The notes beneath the pieces were generated by a model. The model did no database searches and was not told the origin of the DNA. It worked only from the letters and a program-made list of their open reading frames with translations. From positions 2,666,001 to 2,730,000 of the forward strand of contig OY762251.1 in NCBI GenBank assembly GCA_963665395.2: 64,000 bases of DNA. Reading direction: 5' to 3'. Below, piece after piece: positions 52,072 to 60,886 of the stretch. The position numbers and the translations under genes were made by a program. Every line of letters starts with the position of its first letter. Position 1 is the stretch's first letter. The stretch comes from Bin87 sp963665395. Its GTDB lineage: Bacteria; Chloroflexota; Dehalococcoidia; Lucifugimonadales; UBA3495.

Positions 52072-52707
52072 GTGGCCGTGCTGCAAATGCGCGTATTTCC
52101 CGACCCTATCCTGCGCCGGCGGGCGCGGAAGGTATCGCAGTTCGACGCCAAGTTGACCCGGCTGGCCGCCGACATGGTGGAAACCATGACGGCCCATCGG
52201 GGCGTCGGGCTGGCCGCCAACCAGGTCGGTGTGCTGCAACGTATGTGCGTGGTCCGGCTGGAGGGTTGGGAAGAGGCCCTGGTGCTGGTCAACCCCGAGA
52301 TCATCCGCCGCGAAGGGCTGCGCGAAGTGGAAGAAGGCTGTCTCAGCCTGCCCGGCTACCGGGGCATGGTCAACCGCGCCGAGCGTATCCGCGTGCGCTA
52401 CCAGGACTTGCAGGGCAAACAGCAGCGTCTCAAGGCCGACTGTATGCTGGCCCAGGCCATCGAGCACGAGACCGACCATCTCAACGGCATTCTGTACCTC
52501 GACCACCTGATCGCCCACGACCAGTTTTTCCGCATCAAGGTCGCGGAAGATGGCGAGGTGGAGTACATCCCCACCGGCGAACCCGACGCGGCGGAACTGG
52601 AAGCCGCCGCCCGGCGCATGAACAGCCTCCCACCGTTGCCCCAATTCGATCCCAGCCACGGCCGGCCGGCGAACCCGCCCGCTGACGACGCCACCGCGGC
52701 GGATTAG
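52072..52707 (+). CDS. def: Peptide deformylase
   Basis: 211 aa, longer than usual because of a C-terminal tail. Three active-site motifs are intact: GVGLAANQVG, EGCLSLPG and HETDHLNG (HExxH). GTG start at 52072 with GAGGTG upstream. Removes the formyl group from nascent proteins; Fe2+ or Zn2+ metal centre. The Pro/Asp-rich tail of about 45 residues has no known function. Confidence 0.96.
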   Translation: MAVLQMRVFPDPILRRRARKVSQFDAKLTRLAADMVETMTAHRGVGLAANQVGVLQRMCVVRLEGWEEALVLVNPEIIRREGLREVEEGCLSLPGYRGMVNRAERIRVRYQDLQGKQQRLKADCMLAQAIEHETDHLNGILYLDHLIAHDQFFRIKVAEDGEVEYIPTGEPDAAELEAAARRMNSLPPLPQFDPSHGRPANPPADDATAAD

Positions 52708-52712
52708 GCCGT

Positions 52713-53183
52713 TTAGCGGTTGTGGTCGAACAGGACGTGAACGGCAAAGGCTTTCCGGTCGGCAATATCCGCCCCGGCGAAAGCCCTGATAGCATTTTCG
52801 GCCTGGTTCACGTACCTGATGACATCAGCTTTGGAAAATTCCGCCTCAGGAGCGTAATCCGCTTCATGCCGCATATCCTGCATTTCAACGAATACCGCGG
52901 CAAAATACCGGATCCCCGCCGGAAAATCAGCGACATCGCGGTGCCGGCAGCGTCTCCGGGCAATGCCATGCTCCAAAGACCGGTACATTCGGTTCCACGC
53001 TCGCAGATCGCGATTGGAGCCGGGGCCTCCCACCAGCGTATCCGCACAGCAGGCTGCCAGACAGTGGAACAGCGCGTAATAGGCCGTGCTTATCGCACGA
53101 CGCAAATCGGTTTCCCTGGGCCGGCCCGGCCTGGATGTATCGGCCAGCCGTCGAGCGGTGGCAATGAAGTCACTAGCCTCCAA
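52713..53183 (-). CDS. HEPN-like protein (UPF0332 type)
   Basis: 156 aa from a TTG at 53183 with GGGGAG six bases upstream. LRRAISTAYYALFHCLAACC and DMRHEADYAPEAEFSKADVI are hallmarks of UPF0332/HEPN helical bundles, including the R-x-n-H type motif. Such proteins are toxins or partners of nucleotidyltransferases. It overlaps the upstream gene by 11 nt. Converges with def. Confidence 0.78.
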   Translation of the reverse strand: MEASDFIATARRLADTSRPGRPRETDLRRAISTAYYALFHCLAACCADTLVGGPGSNRDLRAWNRMYRSLEHGIARRRCRHRDVADFPAGIRYFAAVFVEMQDMRHEADYAPEAEFSKADVIRYVNQAENAIRAFAGADIADRKAFAVHVLFDHNR

Positions 53184-53520
53184 GATACACTCCCCGCCGG
53201 CCGCTGTCGTAGCCCTCGGGGTCGAGCCAGTCGGACTTATCAATGTATCGCATATTGGGGTACTCCGGCATATCCAGCTCCCAGAGCTTGTCCTGGATGC
53301 TCACGCTGGCGTGGTTCAGCTTCCCCGGGTCCAGAACCGAGCCATCGGGGACAACCACGAAAATGCGGAAGTAGTCATCCCCGTACACGCTGGTGGCCGG
53401 CGCTACCACAATGGGATCGAATGGAATCTTGCCGGCAAAGCGTTCATCCAGATCAGCCTTAACTATCCCGGCCACTGTCCGCAACCTTTCCTGCTGCAAC
53501 CGTTCCCGTGTATTCTTCAT
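53173..53520 (-). CDS. Hypothetical partner of the HEPN-like protein
   Basis: 115 aa from the ATG at 53520. PFDPIVVAPATSVYGDDYFRIF and VVVPDGSVLDPGKLNHASVS suggest an alpha/beta fold. It stands where an MNT nucleotidyltransferase usually sits in HEPN pairs, but the GSxxR/DxD signature is not recognisable. Overlap with the HEPN gene implies they act together. Family unknown. Confidence 0.62.
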   Translation of the reverse strand: MKNTRERLQQERLRTVAGIVKADLDERFAGKIPFDPIVVAPATSVYGDDYFRIFVVVPDGSVLDPGKLNHASVSIQDKLWELDMPEYPNMRYIDKSDWLDPEGYDSGRRGVYLGG

Positions 53521-53656
53521 TGCACTGCCGTCCTGCGCCGCCCGTTTCTGCATTGCGACGACGCCCTGTTTAACTTATACGACGCCCCCGCTCACCGTCA
53601 AACTGCCCAACCCATCGCCAGGTAAAACTTTGAAAGCCGCCACCGCCGATAGCTCC

Positions 53657-55123
53657 ATGGACGCCCCCGCCCTGCTCGCCCGGCTGGCCGGGTTTTTTGC
53701 TGACCGTCCCGGCGGCGAAGCCTGGCTGGTGGGCGGCGCCGTCCGCGACGCCCTCCTGGGGCGCGAGATCCACGACATTGACCTTGCCATCTCCGGCGAC
53801 GTGAGCCGCGTCGGGCCGGCAGTGGCCGATCTCCTGGGCGGAACGCCGGTTCCAGTGCCGGCCTGGAACATCGTGCGGGTGGCCCTGCCTCCGGAGAACG
53901 AAAGCGGCCGCCCCTTCCTCATCGACATTTCCGGCTATCACGGCCCTTTCGAGGATGACCTGCGCTCCCGCGACTTCACCGTGGACGCCATGGCCCTGCC
54001 CCTGGAATGCTGGGACTCCGACCATCGGTTTGACGCCATCGTTGACCCGACGGGCGGCAAGGCGGATCTGGCCCGCCGTATCCTGCGCGCCACCGGCGAC
54101 GACGTGTTCCGCGCCGACCCGGGCCGGATGCTGCGGGGCGTCCGCCTGGCCAACCAGTTGGGATTCCGCATGGAACCGGACACCACCCGCGCCATCCGCC
54201 GGGATGCTCCGCTGCTGTCCCAGGTGTCCGCGGAGCGCGTGCGCGATGAGTTCCTGGCCCTACTGGCCGCCGACGGCGCCCGGGTTCAGCTGGAGATACT
54301 GGACCGCCTGGACTTGCTCTGCCGCATTATTCCCGAGCTGGAAGCCGCCCGCCATTGCGACCAGCCCCGCGCTCATCACTATTGGGACGTGTGGGGCCAC
54401 CTGCTCCACTGCGTCGAGTACGCCGAGGCGGTGACCGCCGGACACCGCAATAATGCCATCTATACCATGGCCCCCTGGACCGCCGTGGAGGATGCCTACT
54501 TCAGCGAAACCGTCGGCGACGGCCAGAGCCGGCGCACCGTGCTCAAGCTGGCCGCCCTGCTCCACGACATTGCCAAACCGCAGACCAAGGCCCCCGACGC
54601 CAAAGGCCGCATCCGCTTCCTGGGCCACAGTGAGCAGGGCGCGGAAATCGTCCAGCGGCGGTTGTCCCAATTGCGCCTGTCCCACCGCGTAATTTCCCTC
54701 GTGTCGACCATGGTGCTGCACCACCTGCGGCCCAGCCAACTGCGCCAGCGTTGGGAAATGCCCTCCCGCCGGGCCATCTATCGCTACTACCGCGATCTGG
54801 CCGAAGCCGCCGTGGACACCCTGTACCTGGCCATGGCCGATTTTCTGGCGGCCCGCGGCCCCGAACTCTCCCCGGAACGCTGGGGCAACTATGCTAGAAT
54901 GATTGCCGCCGTCCTCGAAACGGGAGCCGAACCGCCGTATAAGCAGGTTCGCGCTCGCGGCTTGGTCGATGGCCATGACCTGATGAACGCTCTGAACATC
55001 CCGCCGGGACCCCAAATCGGAAAGCTGCTCGAAAAACTGCGCGAAGCCGAGGCGGTTGGCGAAGTCGCCACTCGCGAGGATGCTCTGAACCTGGCAGCCT
55101 GTTTGTTGGCCGAACTAGGCTGA
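53657..55123 (+). CDS. CCA tRNA nucleotidyltransferase / poly(A) polymerase with HD domain
   Basis: 488 aa from the ATG at 53657; the frame extends upstream but overlaps the HEPN pair on the other strand. Head domain AWLVGGAVRDALLGREIHDIDLAI carries GG(V/A)RD and DxD. RDFTVDAMALPL and the RRDAPLLSQVSAERVRDE neck follow, then an HD domain (LAALLHDIAKPQT). This is the bacterial class II tRNA nucleotidyltransferase fold with an HD phosphohydrolase. It adds or repairs the CCA end or polyadenylates RNA; which cannot be told here. Confidence 0.9.
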   Translation: MDAPALLARLAGFFADRPGGEAWLVGGAVRDALLGREIHDIDLAISGDVSRVGPAVADLLGGTPVPVPAWNIVRVALPPENESGRPFLIDISGYHGPFEDDLRSRDFTVDAMALPLECWDSDHRFDAIVDPTGGKADLARRILRATGDDVFRADPGRMLRGVRLANQLGFRMEPDTTRAIRRDAPLLSQVSAERVRDEFLALLAADGARVQLEILDRLDLLCRIIPELEAARHCDQPRAHHYWDVWGHLLHCVEYAEAVTAGHRNNAIYTMAPWTAVEDAYFSETVGDGQSRRTVLKLAALLHDIAKPQTKAPDAKGRIRFLGHSEQGAEIVQRRLSQLRLSHRVISLVSTMVLHHLRPSQLRQRWEMPSRRAIYRYYRDLAEAAVDTLYLAMADFLAARGPELSPERWGNYARMIAAVLETGAEPPYKQVRARGLVDGHDLMNALNIPPGPQIGKLLEKLREAEAVGEVATREDALNLAACLLAELG

Positions 55124-55170
55124 TTTCACAAATTCGCCGGCGATAACGTCTGAGGAACTGACTACATACT

Positions 55171-57012
55171 ATGCGACGACGCACCGTTCTCCTTACAACT
55201 TTCATACTGGTGGTGTTGGCAATCTCCGTCGTTTCCCTGGCCTTGCCGGAAATCCACATCGGGATTCCCGGTTTTCCCCGTCTCGACCGGGCAGAAACCG
55301 GCCCGCTGGGTCTCAAGCTGGGCTTGGACTTGCAGGGCGGAGCCCACCTGGTGTACCAGGCCGACACCGGCACCGAGTTAAGCGTCGAGTTTCCGGACGA
55401 CGCTGCGGCAACTGTCGAGTCGATTGATGAAGCCCTGGGCAATGTCGGTTACGAAGCGAGCATATCCGACCCCGGCGACGGTTCCTCCTTCACCCTCACC
55501 GGCGCGTATCTTGACCCGGTGCGCCGCGAAGAGGTGCGTTTGGCCCTGACCGAAACCATCGCGGAACCCCTCTCCTTCATCAACGACGACATTCCTCCGC
55601 CCACCGACGACCAGATGGAAGGCGTCCTCAGCATCATCAGTCGCCGCGTCAATCTCTACGGCACCGAAGAACCCATCGTCCAGCGGTTCGGCGATGACCG
55701 CATCATCGTCCAACTTCCCGGCGCCAGCGGCTCGGTCATCACTGTCCGGTTCTCCGGCGATGCCGACACCGCCAAATTGGGCGGCCTCGCTGAGGGTCGA
55801 GGATACGAGAACGTCGCGGTGGAGAGCCGAGGCGGTAACGAGTTCCGCATTACCACGAGCACCACGTTGGGGGTGGACGAACGGCAAGCCTTGCGCTCCC
55901 TGCTGGAAGCCGAAGTTGGAACGGTCCAAGAACCCTTCCTGGTCACAAGCGCTATCGAAGACGCCAAGGTACTGATCGGCGCAACCGCCCAACTGGAGTT
56001 CCTGCGCCGCCAGTGCGCCGGCCCGATGGCGGCGGCCGGCGGCGTGTGCCTGCCGCCTTACACCGACAGCAGCATCGGACTGACCGGCAATGATCTGGTG
56101 GACGCCTACGCCGGCAACGACCCCACCACCGGCGCGTGGGCGGTCAATATCCAGTTCGGCGACCGGGGCGCCGAGATTTTCGGCCAGATGACCGGGGAAA
56201 TCAACGTGCGCACCAATCCTCAGTCCGACGAGGTAATTGCGGTATTCCTGGACGAAGACGAACTGATCGCGCCGGTTGCCCAGGCCCATATCCGCGACGG
56301 GCGCAGCCAGATCACCGGCCGATTCAGCCGGGAGGAAGCGCGCACGCTGGCGATCCAGCTGAAATCCGGCAGCCTTCCCGTTCCGCTGAGCCTGATCCAG
56401 GAAGAATCGGTGGACTCCTTCCTGGGTGCGGAATCGCTCCAACGCAGCCTGATGGCCGGCCTGGTGGGGCTGGGCCTGGTGCTCATCTTCGTCATCGCCT
56501 ACTACCGGGCGGCCGGCGTAGTCGCCGCCGTGGCCCTGATTTACTATGCCGCCGTCACGCTGGCAATTTTCAAGCTGGTGCCCATTACCCTCACCCTGCC
56601 CCACATCGGCGGCTTCATCCTGTCCATCGGTCTGGCGGTGGACGCCAACATCCTGATTTTCGAGCGCATCAAAGAGGAAATCCGCCTGGGCCGCAGCCTG
56701 GCCTCCGCCATGGACGTCGGCTTCAACCGGGCCTGGCCGGCCATCCGCGACGGCAACGTGAGCACGCTCATCACCTGCGTGGTGCTGCTGTGGTTCGGCA
56801 ACCGCCTCGGCGGCGGGTTGATCAACGGCTTCGCGCTGACCCTGCTGGTGGGCGTGCTGGTCAGTATGTTCACCGCCGTGCTGGTCAGCCGCAACCTGCT
56901 CCAGGCGTTGCAGGCCATGGGCCTGGGGCGGGCCGCCAACCTGTTCACGCCGGAAAAGATACCGCCCCGCAACACTGGACAGCGACCTCAGTCGGCTCAG
57001 GGAGGCCGCTAG
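55171..57012 (+). CDS. secD: Protein translocase subunit SecD
   Basis: 613 aa, six membrane helices expected. SecD motifs: GLDLQGGAHLVYQ, P1 domain with VQLPGASG, and the helix block SIGLAVDANILIFERIKEEIRLG (ANILI motif). Begins 48 bp after the nucleotidyltransferase stop and is followed 4 nt later by secF. Together with SecF it uses the proton gradient to help export. Confidence 0.96.
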   Translation: MRRRTVLLTTFILVVLAISVVSLALPEIHIGIPGFPRLDRAETGPLGLKLGLDLQGGAHLVYQADTGTELSVEFPDDAAATVESIDEALGNVGYEASISDPGDGSSFTLTGAYLDPVRREEVRLALTETIAEPLSFINDDIPPPTDDQMEGVLSIISRRVNLYGTEEPIVQRFGDDRIIVQLPGASGSVITVRFSGDADTAKLGGLAEGRGYENVAVESRGGNEFRITTSTTLGVDERQALRSLLEAEVGTVQEPFLVTSAIEDAKVLIGATAQLEFLRRQCAGPMAAAGGVCLPPYTDSSIGLTGNDLVDAYAGNDPTTGAWAVNIQFGDRGAEIFGQMTGEINVRTNPQSDEVIAVFLDEDELIAPVAQAHIRDGRSQITGRFSREEARTLAIQLKSGSLPVPLSLIQEESVDSFLGAESLQRSLMAGLVGLGLVLIFVIAYYRAAGVVAAVALIYYAAVTLAIFKLVPITLTLPHIGGFILSIGLAVDANILIFERIKEEIRLGRSLASAMDVGFNRAWPAIRDGNVSTLITCVVLLWFGNRLGGGLINGFALTLLVGVLVSMFTAVLVSRNLLQALQAMGLGRAANLFTPEKIPPRNTGQRPQSAQGGR

Positions 57013-57015
57013 ATA

Positions 57016-57975
57016 ATGTTTGACATCGTCGGCAAAAGAGGCTGGTACTTCGTCTTCTCAGCCATCATCATCATACCGGGACTGCTCTCCATGATCGCCC
57101 CGCCCGGGTGGGCCAGCGGCGACTCCGGCCTGAAGCCGGGCATCGACTTCACCAGCGGCTCGGTCCTCACCGTCGCCTTTGAGGAGCCGGTGCAGACGGA
57201 GCCGGTACGCGCCCTGCTTTCGGATTTGGGACACCCCGAAGCCCGGGTCCAGGCGGTGGGCGACAACTCCGTGCTGATCCGCACCGGCGTATTGGAGGAA
57301 GCGTCCGGCAACCAGGTGTCGGAACGCCAGCGCATCGAGGACGCCCTGGAAGAGGAAATCGGCCCCATCGACGCCTCCGGCGTGGACACCGTGTCCCCCA
57401 TCATCGCCCAGGAAACCGTGCGCAATACCTTCTTGGCCCTCCTGGTGGCGTCGGCATTCATCCTCATCTACATCTGGTACGCCTTCCGGCGGGTGCCCCG
57501 CGCCTATCGCTATGGCGTGGCGGCAGTGGTTACCCTGGCTCACGACACGTTGATTGTGCTGGGCGTTTTCTCCATCCTGGGCCGCGTCATCGGCATGGAG
57601 GTCAACTCCATGTTCATCGTGGGCATCCTCACGGTGGCCGGCTACTCCGTCAACGACACCATCGTGGTCTTCGACCGGATCCGCGAGAACGCCATCCGCG
57701 TGCCCGACCGCCGCCTCGAAGACACCGTGAACCTCAGCATCATCGAGAGCGTAGGCCGCTCCATCAACACCAGCTTCACCACCCTGCTTGTCCTCCTGTC
57801 CATGCTGCTGATTGGCGGCGAATCCATCCGCGAGCTGCTGCTGGTAGTCGCCATCGGCGTAGTGGTCGGAACCTACAGCTCCATCTTCATCGCCGCCCAG
57901 TTCCTGGTCATCTGGGAACGCCGCGAGTTCGGCCGCATCTTCACCCTGGGCCGTCGGGAAGCCACCGCCTCATAA
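57016..57975 (+). CDS. secF: Protein translocase subunit SecF
   Basis: 319 aa. FVFSAIIIIPGLLSM, KPGIDFTSGSVLTV, then GYSVNDTIVVFDRIRENA and STFTTLLVLLSMLLIGGESIR-type helices. Partner of SecD in one operon. The C-terminal tail is short (GRIFTLGRREATAS). Confidence 0.96.
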   Translation: MFDIVGKRGWYFVFSAIIIIPGLLSMIAPPGWASGDSGLKPGIDFTSGSVLTVAFEEPVQTEPVRALLSDLGHPEARVQAVGDNSVLIRTGVLEEASGNQVSERQRIEDALEEEIGPIDASGVDTVSPIIAQETVRNTFLALLVASAFILIYIWYAFRRVPRAYRYGVAAVVTLAHDTLIVLGVFSILGRVIGMEVNSMFIVGILTVAGYSVNDTIVVFDRIRENAIRVPDRRLEDTVNLSIIESVGRSINTSFTTLLVLLSMLLIGGESIRELLLVVAIGVVVGTYSSIFIAAQFLVIWERREFGRIFTLGRREATAS

Positions 57976-58173
57976 CCGCCCCGTCGCCGTTCCCGCCCCT
58001 TCCCGTCATTGCGATGAAAATAGTCCTCTCCCCTTGTGGGAGAGGGTTGGGTGAGGGGTATCACTCGTTGCTGAAGCGTCATTTCCATCATCACACCTGG
58101 GTCTGGGAAGGCCATCCGCAATTCCCTGTGGCCGCAGTCCCACCAGCCTCAGTACCCGACAACGTAGGATGAA

Positions 58174-58446
58174 ATGAGCCAACCCATACCTACAACGCCC
58201 GAAGAAACGGCGCGCATATCCGCCCAGATGGCGGAGTACGAAACCATCTCTGCGCGCCTGCGAGCCGAAACCGAAGGGATGAGCCAACAGAATCCCCACC
58301 AGTGGGCCGGCATGAACTCCGAGCAAGAACTCACCCTGGCCGACACGCTACCGGAACTGCTGGAAAAACTCAGACCCGGAGACGACCGCCAACGCGCGGT
58401 GGCAGTACTGTACCTGGACCCCAACCCGCCCGAGATGATCCTGTGA
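58174..58446 (+). CDS. Small protein preceding a second retropepsin-like protease
   Basis: 90 aa, acidic, helical (TPEETARISAQMAEYETISARL and ADTLPELLEKLRPGDDRQRA). No known family. Overlaps the protease gene by 4 nt (GTGA). The arrangement repeats that at 46318-46976, although the two small proteins are not clearly related in sequence. Confidence 0.68.
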   Translation: MSQPIPTTPEETARISAQMAEYETISARLRAETEGMSQQNPHQWAGMNSEQELTLADTLPELLEKLRPGDDRQRAVAVLYLDPNPPEMIL

Positions 58447-58859
58447 TCGCCGGTTACTACAGCGGCCGCAGACCAATGATGAGAACTCACGTGACGTTGA
58501 CCAGACTGGGCGCTGAAGGGCAAATCGACGTTTTGGTCGACACCGGCGCACAGGTCACGTGCATCCTCGGGTCGGACGGCGACGTACTGAACGTCCCATA
58601 CGAGTCCCTGGCCCAACCGGCGACACTCCACGGCGTGGGTGGCGCCACCGTCATGTACCGGGAACCGGCGATCCTCACGTTCCAGGACTCAGAAAATGGT
58701 CTGATCCACAGGTACCGCACCGAAATTAGGATCAGACCCCGGACCGGATCAGCCGGCAACCTGCCATCCCTGTTGGGTCAGGACATACTTCAGCACTGGA
58801 GCCTGCTCCACGAACCAGCGACGGCAAGACTTGAAGCCACTCCACTCACCATCGGCTGA
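58443..58859 (+). CDS. Retropepsin-like (clan AA) aspartic protease, second copy
   Basis: 138 aa from the GTG at 58443. Catalytic motif DTGAQVTCILG with D33, and LLGQDILQHW near the end (LLGxDxL type). Same residue position for the catalytic Asp as in the protease at 46599-46976, though the rest is diverged. No signal peptide. The longer frame starting at 58302 only shadows the small gene. Confidence 0.83.
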   Translation: MIAGYYSGRRPMMRTHVTLTRLGAEGQIDVLVDTGAQVTCILGSDGDVLNVPYESLAQPATLHGVGGATVMYREPAILTFQDSENGLIHRYRTEIRIRPRTGSAGNLPSLLGQDILQHWSLLHEPATARLEATPLTIG

Positions 58860-58936
58860 CGCAATTCCCGCACCGGCCGCTCGCAACGCGGGCCAAGCCC
58901 CTTTGCCCCTTTATGAGCGCCCATTCGGTCCGTAGC

Positions 58937-59050
58937 ATCGTCAGAATCAGGATCCACCGGATTTTGGGATGAGCAGGGTTGGGACGGTAGAACATTTCGC
59001 CAGCGCCATCCTGAAAATCCGCTAATCCCGAAAATCCTGATTCTGACAAT
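58937..59050. repeat. Dispersed hairpin repeat, family D copy 3
   Basis: Left end ATCGTCAGAATCAGGAT; the right end, reverse-complemented, is ATTGTCAGAATCAGGAT, 16 of 17 matching. Between retropepsin and LLM genes. Same family as 81-180 and 31259-31380. Confidence 0.78.
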
Positions 59051-59147
59051 GCCTGCTATACTGTCGCCACCACGTCTATCGTGCTGAATAGCAACGTCGG
59101 ATTCGTCGCCACCGCGCCATTCCGTCCGATGAATCCCAGGAGGAAGA

Positions 59148-60200
59148 ATGGATTTCGGCATCAACGCAAACTTCACCATCGGCAGCCAGCCCACCCACGC
59201 CGACGCGTTCGCGGAAGCCTTCGAGGAGATCGACCTGGCCGAAGAGCTGGGGCTGGACACCGTCTGGCTGGGTGAGATGCACTTCAACCCCAACCGTTCC
59301 GTGCTGTCGGCTCCCATCATCGTCGCCACCGCCATCGCCTCGCGCACCAAGCGCCTCCGCACCGGCATGGCCGTCCAGGTGCTCCCGCTGATCCACCCCC
59401 TGCGCATCGCCGAGGAAACAGCCACCGTGGACCAGATCAGCGAGGGACGCTTCGAGCTCGGCGTGGGCCGCAGCGGCAACGTCCGCGCCTACGACATCAT
59501 GGGCATCGACTACGGCGAAAGCCGGGAGCGGTTCCAGGAGGCCCTGGACATCATCCTGCAAGCCTGGTCCGGCGAAACCTTCTCCTACGAGGGCAAGTAC
59601 AACACCATCACCAACGCCACTTTGTCGCCGGTGCCCTACCAGAAGCCCCATCCCAAGGTCCGCATCGCCGCCAGCAGCGACGACAGTTTCGGGCGCATCG
59701 GCCGGCTGGGCCATCCCATCTTCCTCGGCCTGCGCGCCATGGACGTGGAGGACCTGAAGAACAACCTCGAGGACTACAAGTCGGAGTGGCAGGCAGCCGG
59801 GCACGACGGCGACGGTGGCGACATCAACGTGCGCGTGCCGGTGTACGTCGCTCCCAGCGACGCCGAGGCCATCGAGGAACCCAAGGACAGCATCGAGGCG
59901 TTCTTCAGCCGGCAGCGGGAGCTGTTCGAGTACTCGCTGGGGCGGGCCGGCGTCGCGGCGCCCGAGCGGCGCAGAGAACGCTATGAAAAGCTGGCCAACT
60001 CCACCTACGAGGACCTGCTCCAGACCCGGGTGGTGTTCGGCAGTCCCGAGCGGGTGGTTGACCGCATCGCCGAGTTCCAGGAAATGCTGGGCGTCACCGG
60101 CATCACCGCCGAGCTGAACCCGGGCGGTTTCCTCCCCAAAGAGGCCGTCCACCGCAGCCTGACCCTGCTGACCCAGGAGGTCATGCCAGCCTTCAAATAG
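59148..60200 (+). CDS. LLM-class flavin-dependent oxidoreductase
   Basis: 350 aa, AGGAGGAAG ribosome site. Luciferase-like barrel: MDFGINANFTIGSQPTHADA, EIDLAEELGLDTVWLGEMHF, VLPLIHPLRIAEETATVDQI, GRFELGVGRSG. A paralogue of the enzyme at 32210-33289. Near the HpaB-type oxygenase, VOC and CoA-transferase genes, so possibly part of aromatic or xenobiotic oxidation. Flavin (FMN) or F420 use not resolvable. Confidence 0.92.
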   Translation: MDFGINANFTIGSQPTHADAFAEAFEEIDLAEELGLDTVWLGEMHFNPNRSVLSAPIIVATAIASRTKRLRTGMAVQVLPLIHPLRIAEETATVDQISEGRFELGVGRSGNVRAYDIMGIDYGESRERFQEALDIILQAWSGETFSYEGKYNTITNATLSPVPYQKPHPKVRIAASSDDSFGRIGRLGHPIFLGLRAMDVEDLKNNLEDYKSEWQAAGHDGDGGDINVRVPVYVAPSDAEAIEEPKDSIEAFFSRQRELFEYSLGRAGVAAPERRRERYEKLANSTYEDLLQTRVVFGSPERVVDRIAEFQEMLGVTGITAELNPGGFLPKEAVHRSLTLLTQEVMPAFK

Positions 60201-60241
60201 CGGTTCTGCCGGGTCGCCGCGAGACCGAAGGAGATGGTACC

Positions 60242-60856
60242 ATGACGACGCCAGCCGACAACAATCCTATTACACTTGAAAGCCTTGCGGAAGGCCAACA
60301 GCAACTGGCAAAAATACTAACCGAGTTTATCGCAGAGCAGCGTGAAGTCAACGCGGAGCAGCGCGAAGTCAACGCGGAGCAGCGCGAAGTCAACTCTGAC
60401 CACACCAGACGTCTCAGTGCTATCAGCAACGACCTTGGTATAGTCAAAGGTGGACACGCCCGTACCGAAATCCTCCGCAAAGCCAGCCTCATTGCTACTG
60501 ACATGGGTTACATTTACGGAAAGAACCTGCGACGAACTCAAATCGAAGCCATTGCCAATAAATGCATCGGCCCAAGTGAGGATGAACTGAAAAGCTTCCG
60601 CAACGCCGATTTGGTAATGGAGGTGACCGATCTTAACGGCAAACTGCACTATATCGCCGTTGAAGTATCCTACACCGTGAACAAGTATGATGCTGAACGA
60701 GCGATAAGAAATGCCGGATTTTTGCAGGATGCGACCAAGCGTGAATCCCATGCGGCAGTCGCCGGCATTGATATAATGCCGGACGCTGAACAACTGGTCA
60801 GAGCCAGCAACGCCTACTGGTACGAAATACCGCCGCGGGAGATCCAGCCGGCATAG
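60242..60856 (+). CDS. Coiled-coil protein with PD-(D/E)xK-like C-terminal domain
   Basis: 204 aa. Helical N-terminal part contains three perfect heptads EQREVNA at residues 32-52, continuing a coiled coil. The C-terminal half (NADLVMEVTDLNGKLHYIAVEVSYTV) has the strand-turn-strand of DUF3782-type nuclease-like proteins, but the key E-x-K is E-x-S, so catalysis is doubtful. Function unknown. Confidence 0.7.
   Translation: MTTPADNNPITLESLAEGQQQLAKILTEFIAEQREVNAEQREVNAEQREVNSDHTRRLSAISNDLGIVKGGHARTEILRKASLIATDMGYIYGKNLRRTQIEAIANKCIGPSEDELKSFRNADLVMEVTDLNGKLHYIAVEVSYTVNKYDAERAIRNAGFLQDATKRESHAAVAGIDIMPDAEQLVRASNAYWYEIPPREIQPA
60335..60397 (+). repeat. Three tandem 21-bp coding repeats
   Basis: Units GAGCAGCGCGAAGTCAACGC-like, encoding E-Q-R-E-V-N-A/S, within the coiled-coil part of the nuclease-like protein. 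The near-identity of the units suggests recent slippage. Confidence 0.85.
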
Positions 60857-60886
60857 ATGTCATTGGTGATAAGGAGGTGAAGCGCC

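Noticed and set aside
58003..58060. CCCCTTGTGGGAGAGGG hairpin downstream of secF as a specific regulator
   Set aside because: It belongs to a widespread intergenic hairpin type (also at 62350) and has no gene-specific feature beyond possible termination.
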